DNA of 64,000 bases. Source: Xanthostigma xanthostigma. Taxonomy: Eukaryota; Arthropoda; Insecta; Raphidioptera; Raphidiidae. Positions 1 to 10,445 of this stretch are shown piece after piece. The stretch's first letter is position 1. Every line of letters begins with the position of its first letter. The notes under the pieces were generated by a model that was not told the origin of the DNA, did not search any database, and saw only the letters and a program-made list of their open reading frames with translations. The DNA is taken from positions 2,790,001-2,854,000 of the forward strand of contig OY754468.1 in the NCBI GenBank assembly GCA_963575645.1, written 5' to 3'. The translations under genes were made by a program, and so were the position numbers.

Positions 1-56
1 TTTATAAATATCGATACATCGATATATCGATATTTTTTTCACTTCCGACATCCCTA

Positions 57-965
57 GTAGGGTAGGACGGGGAAATGGCGTTCACTTAAGGAAAACATGG
101 TGTATTTTTTAAATTATTTATTATGAATAAAAATTAACAAGAGTAACAAGTCTTTAATTATCGAGTAATCAACAATTTAACAACAAAAGTATATATCTTT
201 CACCTACTAGTAGTAGGAAAACATTATTAAAAAAACATGTTTGAGCGGCATTGCCCCTGACTTTGGGTAATGCCGCTCAGGGTCTCATATAGAAGTGTAC
301 CCAATCCAATCTGGCTGTTTTGCTGCTTTGATCAAAATTGTTTTTGATATTGTTGCGCTCAGCAAATTTATAAACAAGTTTACGCAAATCTGCAACATTG
401 AGTCCATAATATAGCGAGCCCAGCAACTTAACTTGTTCAGCAATTTCAGTTTCTTGCTGTTGGGTGGAAAACGGGCTTCTTCGGTCCAAGCTGCTTTAGC
501 GGTGGTCCTTTGACGATTTCTTGGCATAGCTACCTAAAACAATAAAAAAATAAGTCACTAAGGGGTAATGGCGCTCAGATGAGCGGTATAACCCCAACCG
601 GTCGTTTTGTAATTAATTTGAAATTTTAAAAAAATCATACACGATTGTTGAAAATTGACTGCAATATCACAAAATAGAATAGTTTATTGGCAGAAAAGTA
701 AAATTAGTAATTAAATAAAAATTAAAGTTTTGGACTTACCTACAAAAAACACCTAATTAAAAATTAGATCAGTGCGGCCGCAAACGAAGAAACGCTCTTC
801 ACGGTCACATGACGCGAGCTGACTGTCCGTTTGCAACGCTGTCTATTAGAGGCCCCCTCCCCTTGCGCTTCACGCGACGTGACGTGTCGCTACGTTTCTT
901 TTTGACAGAGTTACAGAGGTGAGCGCCATTACCCAGTGAGCGCCATTCCCCCTCCCTCCCCTACC
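57..965 (-). mobile_element. pogo/pipsqueak-type DNA transposon relic
   Basis: The ends are inverted versions of each other: a GGGGAAATGGCGTTCACT-like block near 75-95 and its complement near 925-950. The motif recurs inside as GGTAATGGCGCTCA near 563-577 and in a hairpin at 243-279. The element encloses a broken transposase start on the minus strand (separate entry). Most of the coding region is missing, so this is a deletion derivative. The exact outer ends are uncertain because the flanks carry no clear target duplication. Confidence 0.6.
277..527 (-). pseudogene. N-terminal transposase remnant, pogo/Tigger-like with pipsqueak HTH deleted
   Basis: The minus strand starts with MPRNRQRTTAKAAWTEEA, the typical N-terminus of pogo/Tigger-type transposases with a pipsqueak DNA-binding domain. 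After WTEEA the frame shifts by one base and continues as FSTQQQETEIAEQVKLLG, then LRKLVYKFAERNNI and DWVHFYMRP before a stop. This second block resembles the CENP-B-type segment that follows the pipsqueak helix-turn-helix in this family. About 40-50 residues of the first DNA-binding domain appear to be deleted at the frame junction, and the DDE catalytic part is absent. Family recognition is from memory of the motif. The protein cannot be functional. Confidence 0.62.
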
Positions 966-1390
966 TACAAGGTTGAACCCTCGGTGCACAAGTCCGACTC
1001 GCACTTGACCGTTTTTTTTTATTTCGACGATTGTATGTCGCAATTAAATATTTGCTGTGAAGTCAATAAATAGTGGATACATTTTTTTTTGTGCACAAAT
1101 ATTTTTTTGCAGCAAATCACATCTCCTTTGTATGCGAAATGGTATTCGCCCCGGGAGATCTTCTTTCTTCACAAAGGTAACAATCGTTTTTTAAGCAATC
1201 TTTTTAAGTTCTGCAGGGAGTCTCTAATGTAGCACCTTTTCACCTGTTCACGCCTTTATGACTTCGCAACTCACGTGTACAAATTTTCTTCGCACAGACG
1301 ACACAAAACGAACCGCTTTCATAATAACGCTGCATAAAAAATACGAAACGTTATATTCTTGTTCTTTTAATTTACTACGTCGTGACGCAT
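966..1390. other. AT-rich stretch with one repeat fragment
   Basis: A fragment near 978-1013 (GAACCCTCGGTGCACAAGTC and on to a T-run) matches a repeat tail also seen near 13191, 14943 and 57386. I see no gene in the rest. Confidence 0.5.
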
Positions 1391-1812
1391 TTTTGACGTG
1401 ATAACGTCTTATAAATTGATGAAACACCGGCTGCACGCACGAAAAAGAGTAACGTTCCGCAAGCTGCGATATAAGCGATAGTCTCTCTCTTCTCGCGTGA
1501 CGTCAGAGAGTAGTGTGCGTTCAACATTTTTTTTCGGCTGTTCCAGCGAAAGCTACATCTGACAGATGGCCAGATAAATTATACGGTTTGTTAACAATTA
1601 TATAATATATATACATTCTTTTAAATGTCTTTTATAATTGCTTAAAAATATGTATTTTGCTTTGGTTGATCAAATTATTAGTCGGGAAAAATATAGTTTG
1701 ACAGCTACTAAAATTTAGGTTATGTACCTATTATTAAATATGATATTCGAGCGGAATACGTTATCACATAAAACTATCGTCCGTAAACCGACTTTACAGA
1801 CAACCAATTTTT
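1391..1812 (+). repeat. Family A repeat, copy 1
   Basis: Family A begins TTGACGTGATAACGTC and ends with CGTTATCACGTAAAAC, then an AAACCGACTTTACAGACAAC tail and a T-run. The inner ACGTGATAACG/CGTTATCACGT motifs are inverted, while the outer ends differ. This copy holds a central stretch (about 1460-1690) not seen in the short copies. The next segments in the window are near 18934, 21803, 30119, 33549, 51249, 53050, 54766, 55881 and 56383. I cannot name the superfamily. Confidence 0.72.
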
Positions 1813-2275
1813 TTTTTTCATAAAAAAGCGAGTGTGCTTTAGACCACACGACTGAAGTAAAGCTTCTTCCTGTCATAATTATTTTGAATATATTTATTAA
1901 GAATAATGCGTAAATACCTCAAATTTGCTCAATTTAAATTCATAAACGAACAATAATATGCAGTCGGTTCGTCTCAAAGTTTATCGAACACAATATAACC
2001 TCACTCTGTAGCACATATCTACAAAATATATTTTTTGATTAATTAATAGGCAAAATATGTATAATATATATTTATTAGCATAATTTATAATACATTTAAA
2101 AGGATTTATTAACTAGCCTACATTATTTCCCGTTACAAAATGCAGCAAAATTCGATGTATTGTATTTTTGATACAAAAAAAAAAAACAGTTGTTTTCATT
2201 TTAAACGTCAAATAGTTGTATTAATGCTCCGTCTTTGTCGCACTCACTAACTTATATCTCCCTCTCAACTCCGAT
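1813..2275. other. AT-rich stretch, nothing recognised
   Basis: The sequence is AT-rich with poly-A and poly-T runs. No coding signal is seen on either strand. Confidence 0.5.
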
Positions 2276-2347
2276 GATGCACTTCCATAAACGATTTCGT
2301 CAGGCATCGCGATATGATGCACTTCCGTAAACGATTTCGTCAGGCAT
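2276..2347. repeat. 40-bp tandem repeat, about 1.8 units
   Basis: GATGCACTTCC(A/G)TAAACG followed by ATTTCGTCAGGCAT occurs at 2276 and again at 2316, an exact 40-bp step with one difference. Confidence 0.8.
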
Positions 2348-2890
2348 TTACCAGCTTACTCCCAAAGTCTAGCGTACCTAAAGAAGTTTTACTTCAAAAA
2401 TATTTCGCATTACAATTCAAATACAAGCCGATGGTCCTATTCAGTCAGTGTTAGAATAGGCATGATGAAAGTATACAAGATCAAAGAATAAATGGTTTTA
2501 GAGACAACTATATGTTGAAAGGATTCTAAAAAATGACCCAGTGTTAATATAAACATTGAGATTAATAAGCTGTTTAATAAAATAAACGTACAAGATACTG
2601 TAATCGGCCATTTTGACTGAAACACTGAATGACGTCACGCCTTCTTAAATCAAAGAGAATATAAACACTTAAAGACAATAATCACCGTGTCGCTTAAATT
2701 TTTGTTGCGATCACTTCGGCATCATTTTATTAGTTGATTTGTTGTTTATTGGTTTTTTGTGATATTTTATAACACTTATGTTATAGGTTATTTTTGAGGT
2801 TAGTTAACTCGCGACTATTTTTAATACTAAGTTTTTACTTCAAAGAAAATACTTAATATAAATCATATTATTAAGTACCTACATACCTTT
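2348..2890. other. No gene recognised
   Basis: This AT-rich stretch has two short TGACGTCA-type palindromes. The 62-residue frame on the minus strand is leucine/isoleucine-rich and has no recognisable domain. Confidence 0.45.
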
Positions 2891-3009
2891 CTAAGAAATA
2901 CCTATGAACCACAGCTCTACATCCATAAATTATGGGTGTAGAGCTGTGGTTCATAGGTATTTCTTAGTTGACATTAGATGTTATATGTTTATTATAACAT
3001 CTAATGTCA
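2891..3009. repeat. Two adjacent near-perfect hairpins
   Basis: The first hairpin has 36-bp arms (2891-2926 and 2932-2967), one mismatch and a 5-base loop. The second follows after one base: 17-bp perfect arms (2969-2985 and 2993-3009) around a 7-base loop. Such compact palindromes are typical of foldback MITEs. Confidence 0.85.
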
Positions 3010-3847
3010 GCGTGACGTCACAAGCGATTACTTCAAAATAGAAAGATAAAAATACAATAATATGCATTAAACGGAAGAAAATGGCTGCCAACATGGCGAG
3101 AAACGGTAAATATTTTAGGGTTCAAAAGACGTTTATACACATAACAAATTATTTTAATGACGTTAGCTGTCGAGCATTCAACACGTGATCTGCAGGATAT
3201 ACACGAGCGAATAAACCACAAAAGTTGACATCGCGACAAACAAAAGCAAAAGAACGGTTTAGACACCTTATATAACACGTTCAAGTGTTGAATTCCGCGA
3301 CATTCTGGTTTAAGTGAAGCTATATTTTTTCGTCACATGAGATTTAACATGTAGTTTATGTGAGTACAACATAAGTATGTCTCTAAATGACAAGGCAACA
3401 TTGCTTATGTCGAATTTTTGGGTTTTTAAAGACCGCGCACAATATCGTATACTAGACAGGGAGAGGAGGGTAATTATCTCCCCCCAGGATCAATAATAAA
3501 AAAATAAAATACCTGGCTAAAAATTAAAATTTAAAAATACTTCTTGAAAAAAATTTGTAAAATTGGTTTGAGAATTAATGTTTTGCTTGACACCTTCCTT
3601 CGTCAGTATTCTTGTGTATAATATTAATAAAAAAATTGAAATATTGATTTTTTTGCTTTGACAAGCGATCTCGAAAAAGAGTAAAACATAAAGAATTATT
3701 CTTAGTGGTGATGATGAATTAATGCTACATTATATATTTATTTATGTATGGGGCTTTTTACATCAATAAACTTAATATGAACATAATATTAAAAAAGAAG
3801 AAAAAAGAGAAGACTATACAAAAAAGAATAATAAAGAAGAATATACA
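3010..3847. other. No gene recognised
   Basis: AT-rich sequence with poly-A tracts. The 83-residue minus-strand frame at 3033-3284 has no recognisable domain. Confidence 0.5.
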
Positions 3848-3849
3848 TA

Positions 3850-4572
3850 CCGGGTGAGTTAAAAGTCCCGGAACGGTTGAATATCTCGCATACTACGCAT
3901 CATATCAAAAAAAAAATACGTGTCAAATATTTTTCGCAAAACTATTTTTTGATACCACACATGACTCCCCACCCCCCACCCAGTTGGTGGGGGAGGGGCA
4001 ACTTTAAAATTTTAAATAGGAACCCCTATTTTTTATTGCAGATTCGGATTCTACGGGAAAAATTACATACAATTGATGTAATTTTTCCCGTGGGTTTTAG
4101 GGGTTGAAAAATATTTTTGGGCCCGAAAATACCGAAAAATTTCTCCAAATCGTTTCAAAATTGAAATTTAACCCTTTAGTAATGATTAAAATGTGCTACC
4201 AAAATTTTATTAAAATCGGCCCGACAGGACCAGACTTAAAAATTTTATGAAAACGTTAGTTTGTAGATATGGATTTATTTAGTGAAGGGTGAATTTAATT
4301 TGTTGTATTGATAGTAATATTAAAATAAAAAAAAAAATTACATACAATTGATGTAATTTTTCCCGTAGAATCCGAAGCTGCAATAAAAAATAGGGGTTCC
4401 TATTTAAAACTTTAAAGTTGCCCCTCCCCCCACCAACTGGGTGGGGGGTGGGGAGTCATGTGTGGTATCAAAAAATAGTTTTGCGAAAAATATTTGACTC
4501 GTATTTTTTTTTTTTGATATGATGCGTAGTATGCGAGATATTCAACCGTTCCGGGACTTTTGCCTCACCCGG
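3850..4572. mobile_element. TA-flanked element with about 240-bp terminal inverted repeats
   Basis: The ends read TA|CCGGGTGAG and CTCACCCGG|TA. The left arm (3850 to about 4093) is repeated inverted at about 4330-4572, including a CCCCACCCCCCACCCAG-type C-rich block and CATACAATTGATG. TA flanks with long inverted arms suggest a nonautonomous Tc1/mariner-type or foldback element. No transposase is present. Confidence 0.82.
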
Positions 4573-4668
4573 TATATCAAATACATGATATTACGATTAA
4601 AATAAATTATATTATAAGTAGGTATTATTAAAGTTTTTTTCTTTTCAGTAAATATGTAAATTTATATA

Positions 4669-5110
4669 TTTTACCATTCCAACCTACAAGGAATGGTACC
4701 TACTAGTTTATGTCAAAAATCACTTTTCAAAAATTTTACAATCTTTCCGTTTTGAGGTCCCCCAAATCCATAAAACATATTTTTGGAAAAACTCTGTGCG
4801 TCTGTTAGTCTGTTGGTCTGTTTATCTGTTAGTCTGTCTGTCTGTGAACACGATACAGGTCAAACGGATGAGCGGATCGAAACCAAATTTTGGGAGGATG
4901 TTTGGTATGCAAATATGAAGAGCCCTATTGTTTTTGGGGAAAATCGGCGCATGCGCAGAAGAGATATTTGCTATAACGGTGTTTTTTATATAATAATGGT
5001 ATACTTTTCATAACGGCTTATTATTTTATTTATTTTTTCAAGAAAATTTCGTTAAAATTTTTTTTTCTAAACTTTATAGTTTCGGAAATATTTTGAAAAT
5101 AAAAAAAATC
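4669..5110 (+). repeat. Family B interspersed repeat, copy 1
   Basis: It starts ACCATTCCAACCTACAAGG and includes TCCGTTTTGAGGTCCCCC, a CTGTTAGTCTGT stretch and CAAACGGATGAGCGGATCG. Copies occur at 44213-44990 (split by a hAT element) and, on the minus strand, at 49568-49917. The class is unknown. The 76-residue frame within it is not conserved as protein. Confidence 0.72.
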
Positions 5111-6087
5111 AGCCGCTCTTTTGTTTTATGGATCAGTCAGAAATAAACAAGTTCGGCATGCTTTGATCAATGTTTACATGACGTGGAACATATTATGTAG
5201 GTAACCATGGCAACGAATAGCAAATATCATATTGAATACTAGCAATTACCCGCGTCACCTCACACGATATCAGAAATTTTATTTTCTTTATTATAATCAA
5301 ATGTCAACATTTTTTAAGTTGGAACGGTCCCGTCGCCCAATTGACTGGAATTTTTTATGAAAAAAATAAAGTACATATTCATATAAACTATTTTAGATTT
5401 TTTTTTGAACGCAAACCCTATTTTTGTATGAACTTCAAACCTTGTATAACACGGATTTTTATTACACGAGGTTTTTGTGGAACCATATAACCGTGTTATA
5501 CGAGGCCCGACTGTAATTTACTGTACATAAGCCATTTTGTCTTCGCACCATAAATGTACAGTTGAAGTTTTTTCTTATTTTTCTTTTTTGTGGAAAACGT
5601 ACAAATTATAGCTTTCCTGAGTTTATTATTTTCTTTTCATACAACATACTCTTGACGTGGATTTTTTACGAAACGTTTTTAATTCTTCTCTTCACATTTT
5701 TTTACGGTTTCGATGTTCAGGCGACTGCGACGACTTTAATTTCCATTCTCATTATTTTAGTATTTCATTTTGTTCCATATTTAAAGTTATGAAATATGCG
5801 CCAAGATGTTTCTGATTTAAATATTTTGTAAAAAGGTAAAGACACTCGAGGCACCGTCATTCGATCATTAGAACACTCTACTTAATTAAAACTCTAATTA
5901 AACGTTATTTTGTTCTTCAGTTAGTTATTCCTCCGAATAAATAGCGATCATTCAATTCACCAACCATAATTATGTTTACTGCAGGTATAACTCTATTCTG
6001 TCCAAATTCTCGGGTATAAATATTTATTCGCCTAATAAAATAATAATGGCCGCCACATAGATCATAATACCTAACCTATAAACGTGG
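5111..6087. other. Mostly unassigned, with a possible pogo-like terminal fragment
   Basis: Near 5440-5515, GTATAACACGG is followed by its inverted partner CCGTGTTATAC and by GAGGCCCGACTGTA. This resembles the CAGT-starting terminal repeat of pogo-type elements in reverse. The rest is AT-rich with no recognisable gene. Confidence 0.4.
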
Positions 6088-6206
6088 AGTATTATATCCT
6101 TAGTTTGCTCTTGTGAATTTATTTATGTATTGTTTATTAACCTTTTGTATATCGGTCGGATTTTTGGGTGAACGTCAAAATAGTCAACAATAAGAGCAAG
6201 GAGTAT
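6088..6206. repeat. Short TIR repeat, copy 1
   Basis: Terminal inverted repeats AGTATTATATCCTTAGTTTG and CAATAAGAGCAAGGAGTAT flank TCGGTCGGATTTTTGGGTG. A longer copy lies at 38706-38921 with about 95 extra internal bases. Confidence 0.65.
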
Positions 6207-6541
6207 GGGGACCGTGCACTACTTACGAAGTTGGCGCTCTCTAGTATCTAATTAATGAAGTAAATGGGATGATTTTTTATAATAGTAAACAATGAAAATT
6301 ATTTGAAAAATGGAAAAAATAAGAAGTTCGCATTTCAACCTTAGTAATTATTAATACTCGTGTACATGGACAGAAAAGCTCAAAAGGCGAAAAATTATAT
6401 AATTCTGGTCATGTATATGATGTTGTCGAAGGTTATTTAAATGGACAAGTTGTCATAACCGCAAAGTTGTACCACAAACAACAGTGTCTACAGTGTACAA
6501 TGCAAAAATTACGTTATGTATAAATAATTTCTTCTTTATAA
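6207..6541. other. Unassigned flank of the LTR
   Basis: AT-rich sequence with no gene recognised. It ends with the target copy ATAA at 6538-6541. Confidence 0.5.
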
Positions 6542-7174
6542 TGTTGCGCATTTCCCCACAGTGATGCGCCTATGAGTTTCTAGAAAAGTCTACACAATAC
6601 TCGAAGGTCAACTGACAAACAATGAAAGCAGGTAACGGACATTCAATCGTTAGAGACTCCCACGCATGTAAAGACAAGCAACAATGAATGTAGGTAGCCA
6701 GCACCCGACTGTAGAGACCCGCATGCGTGGAGAGGAGAGGAAATCTCGATTCGAATATTCTAGAAACACAGACCGAAAACTATAAAAAGGCGAACAGAGG
6801 AAGGAAGCAGTTCAGTCAGTTATTGGAGCTGTTCGTGTGTTGACACCGTGTTCTGGCATTACGACATAAATTCCGTTAATCTGTTGAAATAAATATAACT
6901 CTAGTGAGTGGTTTTAAATAAATGTCATGGTGAATAGACAATTGCGCTGATAAACTCTGTGTTGTGTTCCTGTGTGTTGTTAATACTTCTTTATACATAA
7001 TTTAGCGACTCTTTATTCTCTGTTACTTAGTCTTACATTGTACCTATAATTTAGAACTATTAGTTTTATTTCTGTTAACGTTATACGCTTTCGTTTGTGT
7101 GTTTTTACTGTTTGTTAAACAGTTAATATTGTAAATAAATAATTCCCGCCACAGACTACAGCAGTTTTGTTACA
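6542..7174 (+). mobile_element. Solo LTR (probably Ty3/gypsy type), copy 1
   Basis: The 633-bp unit starts TGTTGCGCATTT and ends GTTTTGTTACA. It is flanked by a 4-bp target duplication ATAA (6538-6541 and 7175-7178), the size usual for Ty3/gypsy. A promoter (TATA at 6781, arthropod initiator TCAGTC at 6812) lies in the middle and AATAAATAA, a polyadenylation-type signal, near 7134. An imperfect roughly 60-bp duplication (CAACAATGAA...CAACAATGAATG, 6618-6725) lies upstream of the TATA box. No gag or pol follows, so it is a recombined solo LTR. A diverged copy lies at 40028-40624. Confidence 0.82.
6750..6817 (+). promoter_or_regulatory. LTR promoter: heat-shock-type element, TATA box, initiator
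   Basis: GAATATTCTAGAA at 6753-6765 is a perfect three-unit heat-shock element (GAA-nn-TTC-nn-GAA). It ends 15 bases before TATAAAAAGG (6781) and TCAGTC follows 31 bases downstream. A two-unit site TTCTAGAA lies at 6578-6585. The diverged LTR at 40 kb has the same order of elements. Confidence 0.68.
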
Positions 7175-7201
7175 ATAATATAAGTATTTTACTTTGTAAT
7201 T

Positions 7202-7230
7202 GCACATACCGCTAAACTAGCGGTATGTGC
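7202..7230. repeat. Perfect 12-bp hairpin
   Basis: GCACATACCGCT, a 5-base loop AAACT, then AGCGGTATGTGC. It stands alone in AT-rich DNA 27 bases after the LTR; its origin is unknown. Confidence 0.8.
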
Positions 7231-7715
7231 TTTATTATCGCTTTGTGCGTCAGAGCTGACTTTCGTTCATATAAGAAGTTATATTTAAGTTAATTTCACA
7301 CGAAATCCATTCAAATTGAAGCTTTTTGAAAAGAGGAGATTCTAATCTATAAAATAGAACCATTTTTAAATCAATTTGAGTTCATAAATACTATTAAAAT
7401 TGTAATTGAAAATCACAAACAGCCGTTGTCGGTTGGTCTGTACGTATGTACGTACGTACGTCACGACTCTACAGATCGCAATTTTGGTCGGATTGCCTTG
7501 GGTTATATTTTATTCACTTTGTTTACTATCAGACCAGAACCCTATTTAAATTCACTAAAATGTGTTCAGTAGTTTAATTTTTATAAACAGTTTTATTTTT
7601 TATTATTTTTGACAGCTAATATAGTTTAAAAACAATATAATAATTGCTATGAAAATATAGTGTAATCCATAAAACAAGTGCTACACTTGTATACCGTGAT
7701 AACACCACTGCCCTA
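7231..7715. other. No gene recognised
   Basis: It contains an alternating ACGT stretch near 7441-7463 and otherwise AT-rich sequence. Confidence 0.5.
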
Positions 7716-7719
7716 TTAG

Positions 7720-7793
7720 GCAGCCGTGGCGTAATGGTTATGCCGTTGGATTCCCAAGGGCAAGGTCCTGGGTTCGATTCCTTACGGTATCAT
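7720..7793 (+). tRNA. tRNA-like pseudogene (glycine-like)
   Basis: A box A-like TGGCGTAATGGTTATGC and a box B GGTTCGATTCC are spaced as in a tRNA, followed by T-runs that would stop RNA polymerase III. The D-arm resembles insect tRNA-Gly. The acceptor and T stems carry several mismatches, so I read it as a tRNA pseudogene or decayed SINE head. Confidence 0.55.
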
Positions 7794-8491
7794 TGACTTT
7801 TTTCTTTTTTTTTTCTTTTTATTTTGTTTTATTTTATTCCACTTGATATTAATTATATATTATATTATGTATAGTTCTTAATTTTTTTTATTTTTGCAAA
7901 CTTAAAAAAAAATATTTTTTCAATTTTTAATTATTTATTTCTTTAAATTTTTAAATCTTTTTAAATTTATTAAAAATATTTTTTAATTGTTATTTTTTTA
8001 TCATACAGTGGAAAACTTGCGGGATGTGCACTTTTGGTTTTGCCAACTATTTACTTATATTTTCGATAACTGAAAAACAAACTGTCACTAATTGACATAT
8101 AAATGCAATTTTTTTATCCAAAGCCTGCTCATAATATATCATTATATTTTGAATAAATGCCCCCATAAAATGAACATTTTTACCACCAGTTGGCGTGAAA
8201 ATCATGAAGATCGGCCCACATAGTGCAGTGCATATTTATTCTTTAAGTAGTAAATAACCTTAAAAAACGGAGATATAGTTCGTCAGATAATCGACAGGGG
8301 GACTGTAGCTAGAGTAGTATATAATTATTGGCCTATGTAGCGCTTTCTTATAAGCCAACTGTATACGTCTAACTATTCCGCAGTTCAGTGAGTTTAGTCG
8401 AAATCTTATTTAATTAAATACAAAATGTCAAGTCTTATCGTTTGGAAAATACCTAGTAAATATAGCGATGATAACTACTACAATGTATATA
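7794..8491. other. Very AT-rich, no gene recognised
   Basis: Long T- and A-runs follow the tRNA-like sequence. No structure is recognised up to the TA-flanked element at 8494. Confidence 0.5.
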
Positions 8492-8493
8492 TA

Positions 8494-9249
8494 CAGGGTG
8501 TCCTATTAAGAATGGGACATAGAACAACCGCAGATTCTCCAATTCAAAATAAAACGATTAAGCGAAATATGCTTAGATAAAATGTTACTCGTTTCCGAAA
8601 TACAGGGTGTTGAAGTTGAAAACTGAAAAATTATTAATGTCCATAATTTTTTTAATACACCGTATAATTTTACTCAAATCGGCACACTTGTTAAATATCA
8701 TAAAATGCACCTAACAATAAAAAAATTAGTTCAGTACGCTCTACCAGTGGCGTACGGCAGGAGTAAGTAATGCTTGTACCCCTTCTAAATGTTACGCCGC
8801 TGTCTAAATTTTAATTTTGACTATAATTTTAATTTTTTTGATATTTTCAAGTCAATAATGTACACTTGTTAGTCATTGGTTTTCGAGATATTCGCAGTTT
8901 TTTTAAGACAAAATTGTAAAAATGAATATTATTAATAATAATACAAATAAAAAGTAGGTACATGTCTATCTACCTTTAACTGCGAATATCTCGAAACCAA
9001 TGACTTTACAACAAACTATCAAGTGTACATTATTGACTTAGAAAATATTAAAAAAAAATAAAATTATAGTCAAAATTAAAATTTAGACAGCGGCGTAACA
9101 TTTAGAAGGGGTACAAGCATTACTTACTCCTGCCGTACGCCACTGGTAGAGCGAGTAACATTTTATCTAAGCATATTTCGCTTAATCGTTTTATTTTGAA
9201 TTGGAGAATCTGCGGTTGTTCTATGTCCCATTCTTAATGGGACACCCTG
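8494..9249. mobile_element. TA-flanked long-TIR element, copy 1
   Basis: The ends are TA|CAGGGTGTCC and GGACACCCTG|TA. The arms are several hundred bases long and pair around a short centre near 8890-8960. A second copy lies at 47599-48335. Ends of this type are common in insect mariner-like nonautonomous elements. No transposase is encoded. Confidence 0.85.
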
Positions 9250-9338
9250 TATATATGGAATAGAAACATAAAATGGAACGAAATAAACATGAAAATGGCG
9301 CGCGACAAAACACAGATTAAAGGAGGATCCCATATATT

Positions 9339-9690
9339 TCTTTACTAATATATAAAGCTGAAGAGTTTGTTTGTTTGGTTGGTTGAACGCGCTAATCTCA
9401 GAAACTACTGGTTCGAATTGAAAAAAAAATTTGTTGGATAGCCCATTTATCGAGGAAGCCTACAGGCCATATAATATCACGCTACGACCAATTGGAGCAG
9501 AGCATCAATGGAAAATGTTGCAAGCTGTAACTCAAAATTTGTCTGTCCGACAAATATTATCAGGTGAAATGCCTTTACTAAATATTGCAATATTAGCGCG
9601 TCACATTCACAAGCCCGGCTAGCTCAGTCGGTAGAGCGTAAGACTCTTAATGCCACGGTCTTGGGTTGAAGCCCCACGTCGGCGAATATA
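9339..9690 (+). mobile_element. Nonautonomous Helitron, tRNA-bearing lineage, 3'-truncated
   Basis: The 5' end reads TCTTTACTAATATATAAAGC with GAAGAGTTTGTTTG. A block ATAGCCCATTTATCGAGGAAG, shared with the other copies, leads to a tRNA-Lys-like gene. The usual 3' end (hairpin, CTAG) is missing; similarity stops after the tRNA. Confidence 0.8.
9613..9684 (+). tRNA. tRNA-Lys-like sequence (CTT) inside a Helitron
   Basis: The 72-base sequence has the D-arm AGCTCAGTCGGTAGAGC, anticodon loop CTCTTAA and a T-arm with TTGAAGC. The anticodon stem (TAAGA/TGCCA) is mispaired and one G is missing near the 3' acceptor end. It matches eukaryotic tRNA-Lys(CTT) in layout. It is probably a pseudogene carried by the Helitron. 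Confidence 0.8.
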
Positions 9691-9755
9691 TTTTAATGTT
9701 TATCAAAAGTGACAATAGTTATAATTTTATGAAGTTTTTTAATTATAAAGAAAAC

Positions 9756-9854
9756 ATGGGCAAAACTAAGCGATCTGGAAATGCTTGTTGTGTTCCAGGC
9801 TGTTGCGCTGATGGCGAACTAAGTAAAATAAAGACCACTGGCGCCATACTTTGA
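9756..9854 (+). pseudogene. THAP-domain-like N-terminal remnant
   Basis: The frame reads MGKTKRSGNACCVPGC followed by CADGELSK and stops after 32 residues. A CxVPGC start close to the N-terminus is typical of the C2CH THAP zinc finger found in P-element-related and other transposase proteins. The remaining ligands and the AVPTIF box are absent. It lies between two Helitrons and may have been carried by one. Confidence 0.42.
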
Positions 9855-9889
9855 CGTTCCGCTGTCAGCGTAAACAAATTAATTATTTA

Positions 9890-10445
9890 CTAGCGTGACC
9901 TGTGCGAATTATTCGCACTAAATAAGTATAATAATTATTACTTTACAAAATTATTTTTTAAATATGATTGCAGGTATTCAATTCGTTTCTAATTTTGCAC
10001 ACTGCTTATAACGTTCTTCTTTTTGTTGTATTACAATATGAAGCTCAGATGACAGATCGGAGAAATATTTTACTAAAATTGTCATATAGAGGCGCAAGTA
10101 GCAAAAGCGTTGAGCTACGCCGTCAGATGGCATCATGCAGCATTGCTGTGACATTATCCAGCGTTGCCCGTCAGATGGCAGTATGCAGTATTTACAATAT
10201 GAAGGCCAGATGATAGTCGAAGTGTTGACGTTGTTTCAAAATTATAGCCGTGGCAGACGTTGTTCAGCGTTGCTGTTAATTAATTAATTTACAAAAACAA
10301 AAGCAATAATAAATTTTTTACTTGTCGATGTCAGTAGAGCAAGAAATTATCTGTAAAATGACATATAATTTATGTGGAGAAATTGTGTGGTTTTTTCTAA
10401 AAAGGAAGGCAAACATCCTTAACCTTTACGTATTAATATATATGA
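9890..10445 (-). mobile_element. Nonautonomous Helitron (second lineage), copy 1
   Basis: On the minus strand the 3' end is the hairpin GTGCGAATAATTCGCAC, then AGGTCACG and CTAG, next to target T. The 5' end is TCATATATATTAATACG next to target A. A 400-bp copy lies at 23114-23513 and lacks an internal block of about 180 bp that contains repeated GTCAGATGGCA motifs. Confidence 0.75.

Noticed and set aside
7720-7793. Functional tRNA gene
   Set aside because: Acceptor and T stems have several mismatches, so a working tRNA is unlikely.
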